64,000 bases of DNA from Streptococcus intermedius SK54 = ATCC 27335 (GCF_000413475.1 NZ_ATFK01000002.1:62001-126000), one strand, 5' to 3'. Positions 19,346-29,599 are shown, counted from the stretch's first letter. Notes: a model not told the origin generated them from the sequence alone. A program made the numbers and translations.

Positions 19346-20830
19346 ATGACTTTAGTTTATCAATCAACGCGTGACGCAAACAATACAACGACAGCCAGCC
19401 GAGCTATTTTGCAGGGATTGGCAACAGATGGCGGTCTCTTTACTCCAATTTCTTATCCTCAGGTCGAGTTGGATTTTGCAAAACTAAAAGATGCTTCCTA
19501 TCAAGAAGTAGCAAAATTAATTTTATCTGCTTTCTTAGATGATTTCACAGATCAAGAGCTAGATGATTGTATTGCCCATGCTTACGATAACAAGTTTGAT
19601 ACGCCGAACATTGCTCCCTTAATCAAGCTAGATGGTCAGTACAATTTAGAGCTTTTTCATGGTTCGACCATTGCTTTTAAGGACATGGCCTTGTCCATCC
19701 TTCCGCATTTATTGACGACTGCAACGAAAAAGCATGGTTTGGAAAATAAAATTGTCATTCTGACGGCGACTTCTGGTGACACGGGTAAGGCGGCTATGGC
19801 CGGCTTTGCAGACGTTCCTGGGACCGAGATTATCGTCTTTTATCCGAAAGATGGTGTCAGCAAGGTTCAGGAGCTACAAATGACAACTCAGACAGGGGAC
19901 AATACTCATGTAGTGGCTATTGAAGGGAATTTTGATGATGCTCAGACCAATGTCAAGCAGATGTTTAATAACGCTGTGCTTCGCAAAAAACTAGCAGAAC
20001 ACAAGTTGCAATTTTCTTCCGCCAACTCCATGAATATCGGGCGCTTGGTGCCACAGATTGTTTATTATGTCTATGCCTATGCACAATTGGTCAAAACCGA
20101 TCAGATTCGAGCTGGTGAAGCAGTCAATTTTTCTGTTCCAACTGGAAACTTCGGTAATATCTTGGCAGCCTACTATGCTAAACAAATAGGTCTTCCAGTT
20201 GGCAAGTTAATCTGTGCTTCCAACGAAAATAATGTCTTGACAGATTTCTTTAAAACACATATCTATGATAAGAAGCGCTGTTTTAAGGTGACATCTAGCC
20301 CGTCTATGGACATTTTAGTTTCTTCAAATCTAGAACGCTTGATTTTCCACCTGTTAGGAAATAATTCCGAAAAGACAGCAGAGTTGATGACCAATCTCAA
20401 AAAACATGGTCAGTATGAGCTGACCAACTTTGACTCAGAAATGCTAGCACTCTTTGCGGCTGAATATGCCACAGAAGTGGAGACCGCAGCTGAAATCAAA
20501 CGGGTTTATGAAACATCTAACTATATTGAAGATCCGCATACAGCAGTAGCATCAGCCGTTTATCAAAAATATCGGACCAAAACAGGTGATGACACGAAGA
20601 CAGTCGTTGTTTCAACTGCCAGTCCTTACAAATTCCCAGTTGTTGCAGTCGAAGCTGTGACTGGACAAACCGGACTGAGTGATTTTGAAGCTTTGGCTCA
20701 GTTACATGATCTTAGTGGTGTGTCAATTCCAGCAGCAGTGGATGGCATCGAAACGGCTGAAGTCCGCCATAAAATGATTGTTGCTGCTGACCAGATGCAG
20801 GCAGCAGTAGAAAAGGATTTAGGGCTTTAA
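19346..20830 (+). CDS. thrC: Threonine synthase
   Basis: PLP-dependent enzyme of 494 residues converting O-phosphohomoserine to threonine. The PLP lysine lies in FHGSTIAFKDMAL near residue 113, and the phosphate-binding loop TATSGDTGKAAMAGF follows near 150. This is the long thrC form found in streptococci. GAAAGGGAT precedes the ATG. It is apparently monocistronic, with its own upstream promoter (TATAAT near 19308-19313) and a weak terminator. Confidence 0.95.
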   Translation: MTLVYQSTRDANNTTTASRAILQGLATDGGLFTPISYPQVELDFAKLKDASYQEVAKLILSAFLDDFTDQELDDCIAHAYDNKFDTPNIAPLIKLDGQYNLELFHGSTIAFKDMALSILPHLLTTATKKHGLENKIVILTATSGDTGKAAMAGFADVPGTEIIVFYPKDGVSKVQELQMTTQTGDNTHVVAIEGNFDDAQTNVKQMFNNAVLRKKLAEHKLQFSSANSMNIGRLVPQIVYYVYAYAQLVKTDQIRAGEAVNFSVPTGNFGNILAAYYAKQIGLPVGKLICASNENNVLTDFFKTHIYDKKRCFKVTSSPSMDILVSSNLERLIFHLLGNNSEKTAELMTNLKKHGQYELTNFDSEMLALFAAEYATEVETAAEIKRVYETSNYIEDPHTAVASAVYQKYRTKTGDDTKTVVVSTASPYKFPVVAVEAVTGQTGLSDFEALAQLHDLSGVSIPAAVDGIETAEVRHKMIVAADQMQAAVEKDLGL

Positions 20831-20841
20831 CCATTTTCAAC

Positions 20842-20868
20842 ACTCAGAGGGACTTACCTGAGAGTTTT
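20842..20868 (+). terminator. Probable thrC terminator
   Basis: ACTC and AGG pair with CCT and GAGT around a tandem G/A mismatch, followed by TTTT. It is weaker than the others in this window. Confidence 0.45.
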
Positions 20869-20948
20869 CGGCTTGTAAAAGTATGTAAACAGTCTATTGC
20901 AAGTCTCGTACAGCAAAGGGGATAATCAGAGCAGGAGTTTCATAATGC

Positions 20949-22226
20949 ATGACTACTTATAAAAAGATTTTAAACATAGCTTTGCCAGCCATGGTAGAAA
21001 ACTTTTTGCAGATGCTAATGGGAATGGTAGATTCGTATTTAGTAGCTAGTCTAGGTCTGGTGGCTATTTCAGGAGTTTCGGTTGCTGGCAATATGATTAG
21101 CATTTACCAGGCCATTTTTATTGCGCTAGGATCAGCGGTATCTAGTCTAATTTCTAAGAGTTTAGGAGAAGGAGACCGAGATAATCTGGCTTATCATACT
21201 AGTGAAGCCATTAAATTGACCCTGATACTGAGTGGGTTTCTGGGACTTTTCTCGCTTGCTTTTGGACGGCAAATATTGGCTTGGTTGGGAACGGAGCCCG
21301 CAGTCGCTAATGCAGGTGGTCTCTATCTCGCTTTAATCGGAGGAACAATTGTTCTTTTGGGAATGATGACAAGTCTAGGGGCTTTGGTTCGAGCGACCAG
21401 CAATCCCCGCCTGCCTATGTATGTCAGCTTTTTTAGCAATCTACTTAATGTCCTTTTTTCCAGCATTGCAATTTTTATTTTCCACATGGGAATTGTCGGG
21501 GTGGCATTGGGAACCATTTTAGCTCGTCTGGTGGGCGTCTTCATTTTATGGAAAGAATTGTCGCTACCTTTGGCGCCTTGGAGTTGGAAGCTGGATTGGG
21601 AACTGCTGCGCTTATCTCTGCCAGCTGCTGGGGAACGATTGATGATGCGAGCCGGGGATGTTGTGATGATTGCTATTATTGTTAAGTTCGGGACAGATGC
21701 CGTCGCAGGAAATGCTATTGGAGAGGTTCTGACCCAGTTTAACTACATGCCGAGCTTTGGTGTCGCTACTGCAACAGTCATGTTGGTAGCTCATGCAGTG
21801 GGACAAGCCGACTTTCAAGCAGTTAGGAGGCTGACAAAGCAGACGTACTGGTTATCTCTCAGCCTCATGTTACCGATAGCTCTGTTTCTTTTTGGGTTTG
21901 GGCAGCTGTTAACACAACTTTATACAGCTGATGGTGCTGCTGTTCAGGCTAGTTTATCTGTTGTTCTGTTTTCACTTTTGGGAGTTCCTATGACAGCAGG
22001 AACAGTCATCTATACAGCTGTTTGGCAAGGGTTGGGCAATGCTAAGCTGCCTTTTTATGCCACGACGGTTGGTATGTGGCTCATTCGCATTGTAGCAGGC
22101 TATTTTCTGGGGGTAACGATGGGCTTGGGCTTGCCTGGAGTTTGGACGGCTACTCTTTTGGACAATGGCTTTCGCTGGCTATTTTTACAAATACTCTATC
22201 AACGGAAAATGAGGGAGCGAACATGA
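20949..22226 (+). CDS. MATE-family multidrug or toxin efflux protein
   Basis: Integral membrane exporter of 425 residues with about twelve hydrophobic segments in two homologous halves. MatE-like features are PAMVENFLQMLMGMVDSYLVA at the N-terminus and PAAGERLMMRAGDVVMI at the start of the second half. Such proteins use Na+ or H+ gradients to expel cationic compounds; the substrate cannot be read from sequence. AGGAG lies 11 bases upstream. The stop overlaps the next start (ATGA), so the HAD gene is co-translated. Confidence 0.88.
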   Translation: MTTYKKILNIALPAMVENFLQMLMGMVDSYLVASLGLVAISGVSVAGNMISIYQAIFIALGSAVSSLISKSLGEGDRDNLAYHTSEAIKLTLILSGFLGLFSLAFGRQILAWLGTEPAVANAGGLYLALIGGTIVLLGMMTSLGALVRATSNPRLPMYVSFFSNLLNVLFSSIAIFIFHMGIVGVALGTILARLVGVFILWKELSLPLAPWSWKLDWELLRLSLPAAGERLMMRAGDVVMIAIIVKFGTDAVAGNAIGEVLTQFNYMPSFGVATATVMLVAHAVGQADFQAVRRLTKQTYWLSLSLMLPIALFLFGFGQLLTQLYTADGAAVQASLSVVLFSLLGVPMTAGTVIYTAVWQGLGNAKLPFYATTVGMWLIRIVAGYFLGVTMGLGLPGVWTATLLDNGFRWLFLQILYQRKMRERT

Positions 22227-22834
22227 CAAGAGCTTTTATTTGGGATTTGGATGGAACATTACTAGATTCCTATGACGCTATTTTGGCGGGGATTGAAGAA
22301 ACTTATACTCACTATGGATTGGACTTTGACCGAGAGGGTATCCATGCTTATATTTTGCGGCATTCTGTTCAAAAATTGCTGGAAAAAGTCGCAGTAGAAA
22401 AAGGCTTGAATGCAGAAGAGATGAATCGATTTAGAGGGCAAAGTTTACAAGAGAAGAATGCTCAAATTGAGCTTATGGATGGTGCTAAGACAATTCTTAC
22501 TTGGGCGCAGGAAGCAGGTATTCAGCAGTTTGTTTATACCCATAAGGGGGAAAATGCCTACCAGGTTTTAGCTGATTTAGATATTTTGGATTATTTCACA
22601 GAAATTGTGACGACGGCTAATGGATTTGCAAGAAAACCTGATCCAGAAGGGGTGGATTATCTGGTGGAAAAATATCAGTTGAATAAAGAAATGACTTACT
22701 ATATCGGTGATCGAACGCTGGATGTAGATGTTGCCTTTAATAGCGGTATTCAATCCCTCAATTTCTGTGATTACCGACCAACGATCAATCAAAAAATCAA
22801 TCAGTTAGTAGATATAAAAAAGATAATCCGTTAA
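22223..22834 (+). CDS. HAD-superfamily hydrolase (phosphoglycolate-phosphatase-like)
   Basis: A 203-residue HAD-IA phosphatase. Motif I is DLDGTLLDS (nucleophile near residue 9), motif II is the threonine in YTHKGENA, motif III is the lysine in RKPDPEG, and motif IV is IGDRTLDVDVA. The cap domain is the small helical type. The ATG at 22223 overlaps the MATE stop; the longer frame from 22076 lies inside the MATE gene. The substrate is unknown. Confidence 0.87.
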   Translation: MTRAFIWDLDGTLLDSYDAILAGIEETYTHYGLDFDREGIHAYILRHSVQKLLEKVAVEKGLNAEEMNRFRGQSLQEKNAQIELMDGAKTILTWAQEAGIQQFVYTHKGENAYQVLADLDILDYFTEIVTTANGFARKPDPEGVDYLVEKYQLNKEMTYYIGDRTLDVDVAFNSGIQSLNFCDYRPTINQKINQLVDIKKIIR

Positions 22835-22838
22835 AGGG

Positions 22839-22865
22839 AAGCAAGACAGTTGCTTTTCTTTTTAT
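22839..22865 (+). terminator. Terminator of the MATE-HAD pair
   Basis: AAGCAA pairs with TTGCTT across GACAG and is followed by TTCTTTTT. Confidence 0.75.
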
Positions 22866-22892
22866 TTAGTCCACAAAAAAATAAGAGAAAAA

Positions 22893-22941
22893 GAAAACGA
22901 GATAACTGGAATTGTTGTAAATTACAATCTATCTCGTTTTC
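22893..22941. terminator. Terminator at the 3' end of the TetR gene
   Basis: GAAAACGAGATA pairs perfectly with TATCTCGTTTTC. On the minus strand the stem is followed by T-rich sequence, terminating the TetR gene; it could also stop plus-strand transcription. Confidence 0.75.
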
Positions 22942-22956
22942 ATCATTATTAAAAGC

Positions 22957-23610
22957 TTATTGTCTAAGATTAGGAATCATCTTATCATAGTTTTTTTCTT
23001 TACCTTCTAAACAGTTTGGAATCATTAGTTTATCATTAAGAGAACGTGGTTTGAAACAAACATAATCTACAAGAGGGAAATGAATCAAATTTAAAAAGGT
23101 CTTTGCAAATTGTTCAGGAGGAGTAGGTTCAGGTTGAGTAATCCAAATCTCAATAAAGATTAAAATGTTACTGACCAGAACTTGAATTGCTTTTTCTTTT
23201 GGAATGTTTAATTTTTGATAGTCAATTGTAATATGTTGTTCAATCCATTGTCCATAGGTTTTTAGTAAAAAGTCTCTCCAATAAGGATCAGCCGCTGTCT
23301 TATAGAGACAACTAATCCGTTCTCGTCGAGTATACAAGATGGGAATAACTACCTCAGCAAAAAATATAAAAGGATTTGGATAGAGTTTTTTATTATATTG
23401 CTGAAAAAGCGTTTGAAATTCTGCATCGATCTCTTTATGGATATAATCAAGAATTTCATAATCTCCATTAAAATGACGTTTGTAAATAGCTTGCCTTGAA
23501 ATTCCAGCCTTTTTTGCAATTTCTGCTAAAGAAAAATGCATTTTATTGGGGTGTTCCATAGCAAGCTCAAAAAAAGCCTCTAAAATCTTTTCTCTCGTAT
23601 TAAGTACCAT
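22957..23610 (-). CDS. TetR/AcrR-family regulator
   Basis: A 217-residue regulator. The N-terminal TetR helix-turn-helix (about 1-55) contains FSLAEIAKKAGISRQAIYKRHFNGDYEIL. The C-terminal ligand domain resembles the TetR_C type seen in Firmicutes regulators of surface or fatty-acid genes but has no motif that names its ligand. It is divergent from the large LPXTG adhesin, and the shared 180-base intergenic region contains two perfect palindromes. I infer that it regulates the adhesin. Confidence 0.85.
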   Translation of the reverse strand: MVLNTREKILEAFFELAMEHPNKMHFSLAEIAKKAGISRQAIYKRHFNGDYEILDYIHKEIDAEFQTLFQQYNKKLYPNPFIFFAEVVIPILYTRRERISCLYKTAADPYWRDFLLKTYGQWIEQHITIDYQKLNIPKEKAIQVLVSNILIFIEIWITQPEPTPPEQFAKTFLNLIHFPLVDYVCFKPRSLNDKLMIPNCLEGKEKNYDKMIPNLRQ

Positions 23611-23712
23611 CGTGATTCCTCCTTATAAGTATTCTAATTAAAAAAATATATGTAGTCTAGTAAAAAGGAGTCGAAAAGTTGACAACTTGTAAACAAACAT
23701 AGACAAACTATA

Positions 23713-23741
23713 TTGAAATCAATTGATTATATAGTTATAAT
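23713..23741 (+). promoter_or_regulatory. Adhesin promoter
   Basis: TTGAAA (23713-23718) and TATAAT (23736-23741) are separated by 17 bases. The spacer contains the 12-base palindrome AATCAATTGATT (23717-23728). Confidence 0.65.
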
Positions 23742-23755
23742 ATAAAATGAGTGCA

Positions 23756-23769
23756 TTATGCATGCATAA
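23756..23769. promoter_or_regulatory. Perfect 14-base palindrome in the adhesin leader
   Basis: TTATGCATGCATAA lies just downstream of the expected transcription start and 21 bases before the start codon. It is a candidate operator for the divergent TetR protein. Confidence 0.5.
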
Positions 23770-23790
23770 GATTATTAAAGGAGGACGAAC

Positions 23791-26700
23791 ATGAAAGCGC
23801 GTCAAAAATTGATGAGCTTGCTTGGAGTAACATTGTTGCTCGCTTCAACAATTTTAACACCAATAAGTACAGTTGTTGCACAAACGCAAAACAGTACACA
23901 AACTAGTCAAACAACTAGTGGATCAAAAGAGGTGTCAAAGGAGCAAGCACAACAATCAAGCAGCACTACTAATACTGGGGATAAGTCGAAACAATCTCCA
24001 AAAGGTGCAGAATCATCAAAATCGAACAAAACAGAGGAAAAGAGTGAAACTCAACCAGGTGCTCCACCGAGAAGTAAAAGAACACGGAGAGCCGCTCCTG
24101 CTGGTGCGTTGGATGTGAAGGAAGTAGAAGCGAATTTTACTAATTTTAATATTACGGATTCTTCAGGAAAACCTTTACAGAGAACGGTTGAACAATGGGA
24201 AAATTTCCGTATAACTGCGAATTTTTCTCTTCCTAGCACAGTTCGTGGTGGGGATAAAACAACCATTAAATTACCTGATAAATTGATGATGGGAGATGCA
24301 TCGTTAACTTTTGATTTAAAAGATGCCAATAACCAAGTTGTTGCAAAGGCAGTTGCTGATCCGAAGACAAAGACAATTACTCTAACCTATACTGATTATG
24401 TGAATAATCATTCTGATATAAAAGGAAGCTTCTTCTTCTATGCACGTGTTGATGATAATAAAGTTCAACAAGCAGAAGATATAGACCTTACTTTAACAAT
24501 CAACAATAAAGTTGTATTTACAAATAAAAAAGTTAAATATAGAGGTCCAAATCCACCATATGAATCTATACTGGAAAAAAGTGGTTGGCGAGACTCTAAT
24601 GATAAAACTTTGTTTTATTATGGTATCCCTGTTAATCGTAGCCGCAAAAATCTTGGTAATGTGATCGTCAAAGATCGCCTTGCTAATAGTAAATTAAAAA
24701 TAGTTAAGGGTTCTCTTAAAGTTTATGAAGTAACATGGTCTTTTAAAAATGGGAAATATGAGCATGCTGGTGATAGAGATGTAACAAGTTCTTCTGATGC
24801 TAAGCTTGATAATGACGAATCTGGTTTTTCTGTTAATCTTGGTAAGGTTGGTAACAAGGGATATTACATTAAATACCAAGTAAAGGTTTCCTATACTCCA
24901 GTAGATGGAGAAATTTTTAAGAATAACGCAACCTTACTAGAAAATGGTCAACTAAAATATGAGACCTCATTTTCGTTAAGATATCTTGCAGGTGGTGGTC
25001 AAGCTGAAGGTTACGTTTATAGTGTTAGGGTTCATAAAAAAGATGATAAAGGAAACAATTTACAGGGCGCAGAATTTGAATTGACACGTGATAGTACTGG
25101 TGAAGTAAAAAAAGTCACAACGGATGCGAATGGTAATGCGGAGATAAAAAATCTTTTAAAAGATAACTACACACTAAAAGAAGTAAAAGCTCCAGATGGA
25201 TATAAATTATCAAATGAAGAGATAAAAATAAAACCATCAGACTTTGGTGCCGATAAAGTCTATAAAAAGGAAGTTATAAATAAAAAAGATGAAAAAGTTT
25301 CTGCTCAACTTCAGGTTAAGAAGGAATTGATCGGTCGCCAACTCAAAGATAAAGAATTTACATTTGAATTAAAAAGAAAATCAGATCAACATCTTGAAGA
25401 GACTGTGCAGAATGACGGTGCTGGTTTAGTCAAGTTTAAAGAGTTGACATTTACTGAAGTTGGAACTTACGAGTATATAATCTCTGAAAAGCGTGAAGCC
25501 CGCCCTGAAAAAGGAATCAATTATGATCCAAATGATATCTATGCGACAGTGACTGTTTCAAGAGATGCATCTGGTAAATTAGTGTCTACTGTCAAATATG
25601 AAGGTCTTGCTGCTCAGGGTGGTAGAGAAGAAAAGAATAAATTCACAAACCACTATATTCCAGATAAGACAAGTACAAAACTTGCTGTAACTAAGAAGCT
25701 AATTGGTCGAGATCTTCAAAATGGTGAATTCGAATTTGAACTGAAAGATCTACAAAACAACAACAAAGTTTTGGAAACTGTAAAAAATAAAGCAGATGGT
25801 AAGGTTGAATTCAAAGAGATTGAATATACTAAAGCCGGAACCTACAATTATACTATTACAGAAAAATCGGGTAATGTTGCTGGTGTAGAGTATGACCCTA
25901 ATCTTATTTCAGTTACGGTAAAAGTTGAAGACCAAGGCGGTCAGCTGAAAGTCACCAAAGTGATGTATTCAAAAGTCAATGAAGAGGTCGAAAATCCGAC
26001 TTTCATCAATCGATATACTCCAGGAAAGACTTTTGCTCGATTAGAAGTGAATAAAATTCTGACAGGCCGTCAGCTGCAAAAAGATGAATTTGAGTTTGAG
26101 TTGAAGAACGATGACACAGGAGTTGTTGAAGATACTGCGAAAAACAACACTGATGGTAAAGTGACCTTCAAAGAATTAGAGTATAAAAAAGCAGGTAACT
26201 ACCACTATACCATTACAGAGAAAAAAGGTCAGTTAGGTGGCATTACTTATGATACGAAAGAAGTGAAAGCTACTGTCAAAATTACAGATGACGGAAAAGG
26301 CAAACTACATTCTGAAATTAGCTATGAAAAAAATGATACCACTTTCAACAACACCTATACACCTCAAGTTACTTCTGCAACCTTCGATGTGACCAAGGAG
26401 TTAACAGGTCGCAAACTGAAAGCGCAAGAATTTGAGTTTGAGTTGAAGGAAGATGGTAAGCCAAACGTTCTTCAAACAGCTAAAAATGATGCCCAAGGAA
26501 AAGTTCAGTTCCAAGCTATTACCTACGATAAAGCAGGTGACTACCACTACACCATTATAGAAAAAAATAATGGTCTGACAGGGGTTACTTATGACTCGAG
26601 CGAAGTCAAAGTCACAGTTAAAGTAACGGATGATGGTAAAGGGAAACTAAGTACTACCGTGACTTATGATGGTGGTAAAAAGACCTTTAAAAATACGTTC

Positions 26701-29559
26701 ACACCAAAAGAAATCACAGTACCACTAAAAGTGACAAAAGCTTTAACTGGTCGCAATCTGCAAGATGACGAGTTTGAGTTTGAGCTGTATGATGGAAAAG
26801 ATAATAGTTTACTTCAAACAGCTAAAAATAAAGCGGATGGTACGATTCCTTTCAAAGATCTTAAGTTCACCAAAGCTGGTCTCTATAACTATCTTATCAA
26901 AGAAAAAGATGGTAACGTTCCAGGTGTTGACTATGATAAACAACCAATTAAGGTTACAGTTCATGTTCAACAAGAAGAGGATGGACAGTTGGTTGTCAAT
27001 GTCATCTATCTAGGTCTTGACGAGAGTGGTAAGAATCCAATTTCTAAACAAAGCTTTACAAATAAATACACAGCCAAAGGTACCGATGCTACTTTCTCTG
27101 TTACGAAGAAATTAACCGGACGTGCTTTGAAGGATGGCGAGTTTAGCTTTGAATTGAAAGAAGACGGCAAGGCAGATGTTCTTCAAACTAAGAAGAACGA
27201 GAAAGATGGTAAGGTTCAATTTGATGCAATCAAGTATTCAGCAGTAGGAACGCATCACTATACCATTACTGAGAAAAATACAGGATTGGGTGGTGTGACT
27301 TACGACACCAAGACCATCAAGGTAACAGTTGAAGTCACCGATGACGGTAAAGGCCAGCTTGTTTCAAAAGTAACCTATGAAAACAATGACCAAACCTTCA
27401 ACAATACATACTCTAGTCAAAAGGTTAGTGCACAACTAAGCGTAACCAAAGAACTGACAGGTCGTGCATTAAACAATCAAGAGTTCGAATTTGAATTAGT
27501 CGGATCTGATGACAACGTTCGTCAGACGAAGAAAAATGCAGCAGACGGTCGTGTTACTTTTGATGCGATTGACTATGCACAAGTCGGAACTTATCATTAC
27601 ACCATCAAAGAGAAAGACAATGGCTTAGGTGGTGTGACCTATGATAAGAAAGAAATCAAAGCGACTGTCAAAGTTACTGATGATGGCAATGGCCAGTTAG
27701 TTGCCCAAGTATCTTATGATACAGCTAATCCAACCTTCCGCAATACTTACCTTGCTAAGGAAACAACCGCGACATTAGAAGCGAACAAAGTGCTAACTGG
27801 TCGCGAATTGAAAGCGAATGAATTTGCCTTTGACTTGATTGATCCAAACGGTAAAGTGGTGGATACCGCTAAGAACGCTAAAGATGGTAAGATTTCATTC
27901 AAAGAGTTGACATTCAAGACAGCTGGAACTTATACGTATACCATTAAAGAACAAGCTGGTGCTTTAGGCGGTGTGAAATATGACACCAAAGTAATCAAAG
28001 CAACAGTCACTGTCACGGATGATGGTAAAGGACAACTACATGCAACAGTTGCTTATGAAAACAACCAAAACACCTTCACGAATACTTACTCAGCAGATAA
28101 AGCCACTGCGACTCTTTCTGCTAAGAAGCTATTAGAAGGTCGCAACCTCAAAGAAGGGGAATTTGAATTTGAACTGACTGGTACAGATGATCAAGTTCGC
28201 CAAACGAAGACAAATGCACAAGATGGTAGCGTCACTTTCGATACCATTGAGTATACTAAGGTGGGTACTTATCATTACACCATCACCGAAAAAGATACGA
28301 AACTCGGTGGTGTGAAATACGATACCAAAGTGATCAAAGCGACAGTCACTGTTACAGATGATGGTCAAGGCCACTTAGTAACAAAAGTTGCTTATGAAAA
28401 AGATGATCAGACCTTCAAGAACACTTATTCCGCTGCAAAAACAAACGCACAACTTTCTGTTAAGAAAGCCTTGACAGGTCGTGCTTTGAAAGATGGCGAG
28501 TTTGAGTTTGAATTGAAAGGCCAAGATGATCAAGTTCGCCAAACGAAGACAAATGCACAAGACGGTAGTGTCACTTTCGATACGATTGAGTACACGAAAG
28601 CCGGTACTTATCATTACACCATCGAAGAGAAAGACAATAACTTAGGTGGTGTAACGTATGATAAGAAAGTGATTAAAGCAACCGTAACCGTAACAGATAA
28701 TGGTCAAGGTCAATTGGTAGCACAAGTTGCCTATGAGCAGAACGACCAAACCTTTACGAACCAATACCAAGCTGCTCCAACGACTGCTCAGCTTTCAGCT
28801 AATAAACAATTAACTGGTCGTGACCTTAAAGCCGGTGAATTCAGTTTTGAACTGAAAAATGACAAGGACGAAGTGCTTGAAACGGTGACAAATGATAAGG
28901 ACGGTAAGATTACCTTTAAGACGCTAACTTATACAGCAGTCGGTACTTATCAATACACGATTACCGAAAAAGATACGAAGCTTGGCGGTGTGAAATATGA
29001 CACCAAAGTGATTAAAGCAACTGTTACTGTGACAGATAATGGCGCAGGAAAACTGGTAGCAACTGTATCTTATGATACAAAAGATCGTGTCTTCAACAAT
29101 ACTTATACACCAGATCCAGTCCCTGCTACTATTGGAGTAACCAAGAAATTGATTGGCCGTGCCTTGAAAGCAAATGAATTTGAATTTGTATTGAAGGATG
29201 AAAAAGGTCGAGTGCTTCAAACGAAGAAAAATGCAGCAGATGGATCCGTAAACTTTGATGCTCTTGAATATAACACAACCGGTACTTACCATTACACGAT
29301 TACCGAGAAGAATACAAAACTTCAAGGAATCACTTATGATAAGAAAGTGATTAAGGTGACAGTAACTGTCACAGATGATGCCAATGGTCATCTGGTTGCC
29401 AAAGTAAGTTACGACAAGAACATCAAGACATTTGAAAATCGCTATACTCCACCGAAGAAGGGCTTGCCTAAGACAGGTACTGTCATTCATACCTTAGCTA
29501 TTTTCATTGGACTCATTGTTTTGGCTGGTGCAGTTTATCTGATGAAGAAGAAATCTTGA
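23791..29559 (+). CDS. LPXTG surface adhesin with twelve pilin isopeptide-linkage repeats
   Basis: A 1922-residue cell-wall-anchored protein. It has a signal peptide (about 1-30), an S/T/Q/K-rich linker (to about 105), an N-terminal putative adhesive domain (about 105-400), one SpaA/Cna-B-like domain (about 405-500), then twelve repeats of about 111-124 residues, and the sorting signal LPKTG at 1892-1896 with a hydrophobic helix and KKKS tail. Each repeat has a VxKxLxGRxL start, a YxYxIxEK glutamate and an FxNxY end. These are the Lys, Glu and Asn needed for spontaneous intramolecular isopeptide bonds as in Spy0128/FctA. All twelve keep the triad. The ligand is not known. Confidence 0.92.
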   Translation: MKARQKLMSLLGVTLLLASTILTPISTVVAQTQNSTQTSQTTSGSKEVSKEQAQQSSSTTNTGDKSKQSPKGAESSKSNKTEEKSETQPGAPPRSKRTRRAAPAGALDVKEVEANFTNFNITDSSGKPLQRTVEQWENFRITANFSLPSTVRGGDKTTIKLPDKLMMGDASLTFDLKDANNQVVAKAVADPKTKTITLTYTDYVNNHSDIKGSFFFYARVDDNKVQQAEDIDLTLTINNKVVFTNKKVKYRGPNPPYESILEKSGWRDSNDKTLFYYGIPVNRSRKNLGNVIVKDRLANSKLKIVKGSLKVYEVTWSFKNGKYEHAGDRDVTSSSDAKLDNDESGFSVNLGKVGNKGYYIKYQVKVSYTPVDGEIFKNNATLLENGQLKYETSFSLRYLAGGGQAEGYVYSVRVHKKDDKGNNLQGAEFELTRDSTGEVKKVTTDANGNAEIKNLLKDNYTLKEVKAPDGYKLSNEEIKIKPSDFGADKVYKKEVINKKDEKVSAQLQVKKELIGRQLKDKEFTFELKRKSDQHLEETVQNDGAGLVKFKELTFTEVGTYEYIISEKREARPEKGINYDPNDIYATVTVSRDASGKLVSTVKYEGLAAQGGREEKNKFTNHYIPDKTSTKLAVTKKLIGRDLQNGEFEFELKDLQNNNKVLETVKNKADGKVEFKEIEYTKAGTYNYTITEKSGNVAGVEYDPNLISVTVKVEDQGGQLKVTKVMYSKVNEEVENPTFINRYTPGKTFARLEVNKILTGRQLQKDEFEFELKNDDTGVVEDTAKNNTDGKVTFKELEYKKAGNYHYTITEKKGQLGGITYDTKEVKATVKITDDGKGKLHSEISYEKNDTTFNNTYTPQVTSATFDVTKELTGRKLKAQEFEFELKEDGKPNVLQTAKNDAQGKVQFQAITYDKAGDYHYTIIEKNNGLTGVTYDSSEVKVTVKVTDDGKGKLSTTVTYDGGKKTFKNTFTPKEITVPLKVTKALTGRNLQDDEFEFELYDGKDNSLLQTAKNKADGTIPFKDLKFTKAGLYNYLIKEKDGNVPGVDYDKQPIKVTVHVQQEEDGQLVVNVIYLGLDESGKNPISKQSFTNKYTAKGTDATFSVTKKLTGRALKDGEFSFELKEDGKADVLQTKKNEKDGKVQFDAIKYSAVGTHHYTITEKNTGLGGVTYDTKTIKVTVEVTDDGKGQLVSKVTYENNDQTFNNTYSSQKVSAQLSVTKELTGRALNNQEFEFELVGSDDNVRQTKKNAADGRVTFDAIDYAQVGTYHYTIKEKDNGLGGVTYDKKEIKATVKVTDDGNGQLVAQVSYDTANPTFRNTYLAKETTATLEANKVLTGRELKANEFAFDLIDPNGKVVDTAKNAKDGKISFKELTFKTAGTYTYTIKEQAGALGGVKYDTKVIKATVTVTDDGKGQLHATVAYENNQNTFTNTYSADKATATLSAKKLLEGRNLKEGEFEFELTGTDDQVRQTKTNAQDGSVTFDTIEYTKVGTYHYTITEKDTKLGGVKYDTKVIKATVTVTDDGQGHLVTKVAYEKDDQTFKNTYSAAKTNAQLSVKKALTGRALKDGEFEFELKGQDDQVRQTKTNAQDGSVTFDTIEYTKAGTYHYTIEEKDNNLGGVTYDKKVIKATVTVTDNGQGQLVAQVAYEQNDQTFTNQYQAAPTTAQLSANKQLTGRDLKAGEFSFELKNDKDEVLETVTNDKDGKITFKTLTYTAVGTYQYTITEKDTKLGGVKYDTKVIKATVTVTDNGAGKLVATVSYDTKDRVFNNTYTPDPVPATIGVTKKLIGRALKANEFEFVLKDEKGRVLQTKKNAADGSVNFDALEYNTTGTYHYTITEKNTKLQGITYDKKVIKVTVTVTDDANGHLVAKVSYDKNIKTFENRYTPPKKGLPKTGTVIHTLAIFIGLIVLAGAVYLMKKKS

Positions 29560-29599
29560 TAAGATAAGAGTTTATCAGAAAAGAGTCGTTTAAATTAGG

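Noticed and set aside
25300..29450. Long tandem repeats as a possible CRISPR or satellite array
   Set aside because: The repeat units are about 340 bases, coding and diverged at the DNA level, with protein-level conservation.
28924..29490. 188-codon antisense ORF within the adhesin repeats
   Set aside because: It arises from the repeated codon pattern of the adhesin; similar antisense frames recur in neighbouring repeats.
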